Assembly: GCA_031283505.1 (NCBI GenBank)
Contig: JAITBO010000392.1
Location: forward strand, 1 to 10,030
Direction of reading: 5' to 3'
From: Treponema sp.
Lineage (GTDB): Bacteria; Spirochaetota; Spirochaetia; Treponematales; Breznakiellaceae
DNA: 10,030 nucleotides
Below are positions 6,239 through 10,030 of the stretch, piece by piece. The position numbers and the translations under genes are program-made. The first letter of the stretch is position 1. Every line of letters starts with the position of its first letter. The notes under the pieces were generated by a model, which worked only from the letters and a program-made list of their open reading frames with translations, searched no databases and was not told the DNA's origin.

Positions 6239-8344
6239 TTATTTTACCATTCTTTTCCGCTTTTCCTCATACTCCTTGATGAGGGTCTCGGAAATACTGG
6301 CCGGAACCTTTCCGTACTTCTCGAATTCCATGGTGAATTCCGCCTTACCCTGAGTCAGGGAACGAAGCACCGTAGAATAGCCGAACATCTCGCTCAAGGG
6401 GACCTCGGCTTCCACCCGGGAAGAAGTCCCGTCTTCGGTTGACGCTGATATTATACCACGCCTTTGGTTGATTGAAGCAAAAATATTTCCCTGGAATTCC
6501 GTGGGACCTTCCACCGAAACCTTCATGATAGGTTCCAGTATACAGGGCTTGGCCTTGCCGTAGGCTTCCCGGAAGGCGCCAATGGCGGCAAGCCGGAAGG
6601 CGATATCCGAGGAGTCCACAGGATGGGACTGTCCATCGTTGATAACGCAGCGTATATTGACAATGGGAAACCCGATGAGGCTGCCTTTCTTAATGGCTTC
6701 CCGGAATCCCTTGTCGCAGCTAGGAACATACTCCGTGGGAATAGCCCCGCCTTTGATATTATCCACAAATTCGTAGTCGCCTTCCGCGTAGGGTTCCATA
6801 TAGCCCGCGACCCGGCCATACTGACCGGAACCGCCGGTCTGCTTCTTGTGAGTGTAATTGTAATCCGCCCGCCGGGTGATGGCCTCCCGGTAGGCCACCT
6901 GGGGCATACCGGTCTCTACTTCGCACTTGTACTCCCGGTACATCCGTTCAATGTAGACTTCCAGATGAAGTTCCCCCATGCCCTGAATGATGGTCTGGTT
7001 GGACTCGGCATCCACAAAAGTCCTAAAGGTAGGATCTTCCTTGGTAAAGCGGTTCAGGGCCTTGGCCATCTGGTCTGCGGACTTCTTGTCTTTGGGGGTA
7101 ATAGCCAGAGAGATGACCGGCTCAGGGACATACATGGAGGACATGGCGTAGTTAAGCCCGCCGCCGCAGAAAGTATCCCCGGAGGCGCATTCTATCCCGA
7201 AAAGGGCCACAATGTCGCCGGGAATTCCCTCGTTAATATCCTCCATGTCATCGGAATGCATACGCACCAGGCGGCCAACCTTGAATTTCTTCCGCGCCCG
7301 GGTGTTCATAAGTTCATCACCCTTTTTGAGGGCCCCCTGGTAAATTCGCACGTAGGTAAGCTGACCGTACTGACCGTCCTCAAGTTTAAATCCCAAGGCC
7401 ACGGTAGGGCTTTTCTCGTCAATAACAAGTTCTTTTCGTTCCTCGCCATGATCCAGGTCCAAGGCATAGTTCTTCACTTCCGTGGGATCCGGAAGGTAAT
7501 AGGTTACGCCGTCCAAAAGGGGCTGTATCCCCTTGTTCTTATAAGCCGAACCCATCATAACCGGGACGAACTGTTCCGCCAGAGTCCCTTTGCGGACAGC
7601 GGCGCGGATCAAATCTTCGGAGATGGTTTCTTCGCCTAAATAAAGCTCGGCCAACTCATCGGAAAACATGGAAATCGCGTCCAAAAGCTCTTCCCGGTAC
7701 TTTTCGGTGTCCGCCTTTAGGTGGGCGGGTATTTCGGCATACCGGAGTTCCGTGCCCTGATCACCGTCAAAGTACACCGCCTTCATGGTGATAAGGTCCA
7801 CGATACCCTCAAGTTTGTCCTCAAGCCCTATAGGTATCTGAATGAATACCGCGTTCAACCCCAGTTTTTCCCTAAGCTGGAGCCTCACCTTAAATGGGTT
7901 CGCCCCGGTCCGGTCACATTTGTTCACGAAGGCGATACGCGGTACGTGATACCGCTTGAGCTGACGGTCTACCGTGATGGACTGGGATTGCACCCCGCCG
8001 ACCGCACAAAGCACCAGAATAGCCCCGTCCAGTACCCGCAGAGACCGTTCCACTTCAATCGTAAAATCCACATGTCCGGGCGTGTCGATAAGATTGACGG
8101 TATGTCCCTTCCATTCAACCTGGGTCGCGGCAGACTGAATCGTAATTCCCCGCTCCCGTTCCAGTTCCATGTGGTCCATAGTAGCGCCAACGCCATCTTT
8201 CCCACGGACTTCGTGGATGGCGTGTATCTTGTTGCTGTAAAACAGGATGCGCTCGGAAAGAGTGGTCTTCCCCGAGTCAATATGTGCGCTGATTCCAATA
8301 TTCCGCATTTTTCGGACGTCCGTCCGGGTAATGTCGATGCCCAT
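6239..8344 (-). CDS. fusA: Translation elongation factor G (spirochaete/mitochondrial EFG1 type)
   Basis: A 701-residue GTPase that drives translocation on the ribosome. The G domain has AHIDSGKTT (20-28), the switch region RERGIT, DTPGH (87-91), NKCD (141-144) and a GSAYKNKG stretch for G5. Domains II to V follow ([66 protein letters not shown]), ending in a basic tail. Serine rather than alanine in the P-loop, the [19 protein letters not shown] stretch and the AVGGVQSQS segment match mitochondrial EFG1 and the 'spd' EF-Gs of spirochaetes. By analogy this copy is the translocase, with a second EF-G for ribosome recycling expected elsewhere. AAGGAG lies 11 bases before ATG 8344, slightly long but the only site. 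It is not in the usual rpsL-rpsG-fusA-tuf cluster and is followed by the P-loop ATPase. Confidence 0.97.
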   Translation of the reverse strand: MGIDITRTDVRKMRNIGISAHIDSGKTTLSERILFYSNKIHAIHEVRGKDGVGATMDHMELERERGITIQSAATQVEWKGHTVNLIDTPGHVDFTIEVERSLRVLDGAILVLCAVGGVQSQSITVDRQLKRYHVPRIAFVNKCDRTGANPFKVRLQLREKLGLNAVFIQIPIGLEDKLEGIVDLITMKAVYFDGDQGTELRYAEIPAHLKADTEKYREELLDAISMFSDELAELYLGEETISEDLIRAAVRKGTLAEQFVPVMMGSAYKNKGIQPLLDGVTYYLPDPTEVKNYALDLDHGEERKELVIDEKSPTVALGFKLEDGQYGQLTYVRIYQGALKKGDELMNTRARKKFKVGRLVRMHSDDMEDINEGIPGDIVALFGIECASGDTFCGGGLNYAMSSMYVPEPVISLAITPKDKKSADQMAKALNRFTKEDPTFRTFVDAESNQTIIQGMGELHLEVYIERMYREYKCEVETGMPQVAYREAITRRADYNYTHKKQTGGSGQYGRVAGYMEPYAEGDYEFVDNIKGGAIPTEYVPSCDKGFREAIKKGSLIGFPIVNIRCVINDGQSHPVDSSDIAFRLAAIGAFREAYGKAKPCILEPIMKVSVEGPTEFQGNIFASINQRRGIISASTEDGTSSRVEAEVPLSEMFGYSTVLRSLTQGKAEFTMEFEKYGKVPASISETLIKEYEEKRKRMVK

Positions 8345-8503
8345 TCTTATTCTTGCTCCTTACAAGAGACGCTTGAAGCGTTCAAAATTAGTTTTCACCG
8401 TAATTAAAAAACAACAAATGCAATAATTAGGGAGAATATAGTAAGAATTGTGAGAAATCTCACGTAAACGCTAATTACCGGCAAACCTCCGCCGGGCGAA
8501 CCC
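8345..8503 (-). promoter_or_regulatory. fusA leader/promoter region with two inverted repeats
   Basis: It contains the near-perfect palindromes ACGCTTGAAGCGT (8369-8381) and GTGAGAAATCTCAC (8450-8463), plus a minus-strand TATATT (8440-8435) that may be a -10 box. No -35 of quality is seen. A CCGGC/GCCGG stem (8478-8495) just beyond the membrane-protein stop has no U-tract. The repeats could be operators or leader hairpins. Confidence 0.3.
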
Positions 8504-8830
8504 TTAACGGAGCCGGTTTATACGCCGCCGGGTCGCCATAACGAATTTTCTCCGTGACATCTGCGGCGTGTCTGATCTGCGTTTTTTGCGGCGGACCAAG
8601 GTACTTATATGATAAGCTGAAATAACCGCAACCAACAGGAATGAAAAAACCGCGAACCCTGTCAATGATCGAGGGTTCAAATAAGCGCCCGGCAGACTTT
8701 TGTAAGTAATCAACGCAAGAACGAGTACATTAATAGAAGCAACCGCATATAGAAGAATACATATCCAGATAACTTGAACAATCAAACTCTGATTTTTCCA
8801 CAATCTCCTACTCTTAAAAGTACTTTTCAT
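8504..8830 (-). CDS. Small two-helix membrane protein of unknown function
   Basis: A 108-residue protein that I do not recognise. It has a short basic N-terminus (about 1-14), a long hydrophobic helix at about 16-42, a polar turn with PGAYLNPRS, a second helix at about 57-79, and a strongly basic tail (RRKKRRSD, then RRKFVMATRRRINRLR). The positive-inside rule places both ends in the cytoplasm with a short outside loop. GGAG stands seven bases before ATG 8830, and a good promoter lies about 40 bp further up, so it looks like a real expressed gene. It precedes fusA on the same strand by 159 bp, possibly as a separate unit. The basic tail might contact RNA or ribosomes; that is speculation. Confidence 0.7.
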   Translation of the reverse strand: MKSTFKSRRLWKNQSLIVQVIWICILLYAVASINVLVLALITYKSLPGAYLNPRSLTGFAVFSFLLVAVISAYHISTLVRRKKRRSDTPQMSRRKFVMATRRRINRLR

Positions 8831-8871
8831 TTGATTTCTCCATCCTTTAAATACTTATCAGTTTTACTTAT

Positions 8872-8900
8872 ATCATAATTTAAAAAAAAATAAAATGCAA
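8872..8900 (-). promoter_or_regulatory. Sigma-70 promoter of the small membrane-protein gene
   Basis: On the minus strand TTGCAT (8900-8895) and TATGAT (8877-8872) are separated by exactly 17 bp of A/T-rich DNA. The predicted start near 8865 gives a leader of about 35 bases with the GGAG site. Confidence 0.6.
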
Positions 8901-8971
8901 CAGGGCGCATTGCCTAATAATTAATCTAGTCGAAAAGGGATGGTTGCCCGGAAACAAAAACCTAGCCAAAA

Positions 8972-9398
8972 TCAGACCGCCTGGACCTGACCATCCTCCT
9001 GACAGGAGGCTTTTTCACCATACTCTTTTTCCCGGTTTATTTTCAAGATCCGCTCAACCGCCTCGTTCAGCCTCCGATTCAGTTCCACCGGGTTATTCCC
9101 CGCCTTCCGCCGCAGGAGCTCGGCTTTACCGTCTTCTGATATATCCGGCAATTCCATCAGCCGTTCATAGGGCGTCCTCGGCTCCTTTTCGTAGGCCTTC
9201 CGGCAGCGGCCGTCCGCCTGTTTCTCTTTGGCAATCAGACGGAACAAGGGTATCCGATAATTATACAGGGGGCACAGCCGGCGGTACACTTCGGCCAAGG
9301 CGGCGCATTCTCGGCGGTGTCGAATCGGAAGCATCTAACGGTCTTGCGCACGGCGTCATAATTTTTCTGCTCCGCATATAGTGCTTCTCCATGTAAAA
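8972..9398 (-). pseudogene. C-terminal remnant of an integrase-core (DDE) transposase, frameshifted
   Basis: On the minus strand, from about 9398, the frame reads YAEQKNYDAVRKTVRCFRFD. This resembles the region around the catalytic glutamate (xVEQKNxxxVR) of integrase-core transposases. Near 9305-9315 the frame shifts by one base and continues as ECAALAEVYRRLCPLYNY and then a PRTPYERLMELPDISEDGKA-like C-terminal region, to TGA at 8972-8974. The N-terminal two thirds, with the helix-turn-helix and first two catalytic aspartates, are missing. The remnant's truncated end lies about 10 bp from the G-rich repeat at 9408. The product is not functional. Family assignment beyond integrase-core is not possible here. 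Confidence 0.65.
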
Positions 9399-9407
9399 TA
9401 CCACTAT

Positions 9408-9490
9408 GCCGGGGGCGTTGCGGGGGCAGCGCCACCGCAGAGGGGGTAGCGGAAAAGCCGTAGGCTTTGGAGCGAGGGGGAGCCTTCCCC
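9408..9490 (+). repeat. G-rich structured repeat, copy 3
   Basis: It begins GCCGGGGGCGTTG, then an 8-bp imperfect hairpin GCGGGGGC-agc-GCCACCGC (9420-9438), GGGGGTAGCG (9442-9451), a perfect AAAGCC-gta-GGCTTT hairpin (9454-9468) and GGAGCGAGGGGGAGC (9469-9483). It ends with a C-run (9487-9490) able to pair back with the preceding G-run. It shares order and flanks with copies 1 and 2. It lies between the transposase remnant and the IS4 element. Confidence 0.65.
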
Positions 9491-9508
9491 ATATGCACTA
9501 ACTTATAT

Positions 9509-9537
9509 TTGGCAAACCTCCGGTTTAATGGTATACT
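9509..9537 (+). promoter_or_regulatory. IS4 transposase promoter
   Basis: TTGGCA (9509-9514) and TATACT (9532-9537) are exactly 17 bp apart. Transcription would start near 9544, inside the loop of the inverted repeat described at 9513-9558 and about 20 bases before the start codon. Confidence 0.65.
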
Positions 9538-9558
9538 GTAAAAAACACCGGAGGTTTG
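9513..9558 (+). promoter_or_regulatory. 12-bp inverted repeat enclosing the transposase ribosome binding site
   Basis: CAAACCTCCGGT (9513-9524) is perfectly complementary to ACCGGAGGTTTG (9547-9558), with a 22-base loop. The right arm contains the GGAGG (9550-9554) that stands eight bases before ATG 9563. RNA containing both arms would bury this site in a very stable stem. RNA started at the internal promoter lacks the left arm. Confidence 0.7.
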
Positions 9559-9562
9559 TAGT

Positions 9563-10030
9563 ATGCCGTCCATAGCCCAGTTACTGCCGCTGCTCGGAAA
9601 GGATTACGAGCAGAAATGTATCGAACTCGGGATTATACGGCGTGCGCGTGAAATCAAAACGCCCGCCAATTTAATGATGCTCTGTTTGTTTCATCTGCTC
9701 AACGGAGTGTCGCTTGTCGCGGTTAGCACGGTCGCTTTCGCCCTGAAAATAGGGGATTTCAGCGACGTGGCGTTTATGAAAAAGTTCGCCAAATGCGGCG
9801 AATGGTTCAAACATATAAGCGCGGAGTTGTCGCGTGACGGATTAATTTCATATCCGAAACCGACTTATTTAGAAGGCCGCCGAGTGCTGGCGGTAGACGC
9901 GTCCGATGTGGTAGAAAAGGGGCGGAGCGGGGAAACCTCCCGCCTGCATTATGCGATAGACCTACATACGATGACCAGTGACACGTTCAAAATTACCAAA
10001 GAGGAGACAGGCGAAACACTGAGTAATTTC
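9563..10030 (+). CDS. IS4-family transposase, N-terminal part (runs off the right edge)
   Basis: The first 156 codons are open to the window edge without a stop. The N-terminus is all-helical (MPSIAQLLPLLGKDYEQKC, then a hydrophobic FHLLNGVSLVAV stretch), as in IS4 transposases of this type. The first catalytic aspartate is D112 in RVLAVDASDV, the start of the RNase H-like DDE domain. The LHYAIDLHTMTSDTFKIT stretch after it is the conserved strand pair found in the same family. The protein would cut and rejoin the ends of its element. The start is set by GGAGG at eight bases. No frameshift or stop is visible, so the element may be active. The second aspartate and the YREK-type glutamate motif lie outside the window. 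Confidence 0.85.
   Translation, partial: MPSIAQLLPLLGKDYEQKCIELGIIRRAREIKTPANLMMLCLFHLLNGVSLVAVSTVAFALKIGDFSDVAFMKKFAKCGEWFKHISAELSRDGLISYPKPTYLEGRRVLAVDASDVVEKGRSGETSRLHYAIDLHTMTSDTFKITKEETGETLSNF

Larger units (their letters stand above)
9491..10030 (+). mobile_element. IS4-family insertion sequence, left part (right end outside the window)
   Basis: The element is inferred from its transposase gene. The left boundary is placed just after the G-rich repeat because the sequence character changes there, but the terminal inverted repeat and target duplication cannot be confirmed without the right end. Confidence 0.5.

Noticed and set aside
6623..8407. Long plus-strand frames opposite fusA
   Set aside because: Shadows of the highly conserved EF-G coding strand; no ribosome site or family resemblance.
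8480..8491. 12-base identity (GGCAAACCTCCG) with the IS4 promoter region at 9511-9522
   Set aside because: A few 12-base matches are expected by chance in 10 kb, and the surrounding sequence does not match.
8991..9015. Hairpin CCTCCT-gac-AGGAGG followed by five T, resembling a plus-strand terminator
   Set aside because: It lies inside the C-terminal coding remnant of the transposase and no plus-strand gene leads into it; it may be chance or a leftover of the old element.

Overview
The window looks like part of a Treponema-type spirochaete chromosome, possibly from the gut-associated group. This is inferred from an elongation factor G of the spirochaete/mitochondrial EFG1 type, a lipoprotein-like remnant with a spirochaetal lipobox, a moderately high GC content with very G-rich dispersed repeats, and two transposase types. 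No 16S rRNA or other definitive marker is present, so the genus is inference.

Layout. Positions 1-700 are a rearranged margin. They hold a 5'-truncated HAD-IIA hydrolase fragment on the minus strand, a frame-broken plus-strand lipoprotein-like remnant, and a very clear plus-strand rho-independent terminator (451-480). Positions 703-2664 (minus) hold one polypeptide joining a type I-beta DAHP synthase to an ACT-regulated prephenate dehydratase, that is, the first step of the shikimate pathway and the phenylalanine-specific step. A ~500 bp intergenic region with a G-rich repeat follows. Then comes a two-gene plus-strand operon of a zinc-dependent medium-chain dehydrogenase (3169-4230) and an aldo/keto reductase (4242-5234), 11 bp apart, probably acting on a common polyol, sugar or carbonyl substrate. 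A convergent intergenic region carries a terminator-like structure and a second, inverted copy of the G-rich repeat.

Positions 5470-8830 (minus) hold, in transcription order, a small two-helix membrane protein, fusA (EF-G) and a RecA/KaiC-like P-loop ATPase. The last two are 28 bp apart and almost certainly cotranscribed. From about 8900 to the right end is mobile-element debris: the C-terminal third of a frameshifted integrase-core transposase, a third copy of the G-rich repeat lying against its truncated end, and the intact 5' part of an IS4-family transposase gene that runs off the window.

The most notable items are three. (1) A perfect 12-bp inverted repeat straddles the IS4 transposase promoter and contains its ribosome binding site. 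It is placed so that only read-through transcripts could fold and hide the site. (2) A diverged family of structured G-rich repeats has conserved ends and interchangeable internal hairpins. (3) The DAHP synthase-prephenate dehydratase fusion lacks a chorismate mutase domain. No CRISPR array, tRNA or rRNA gene was found.
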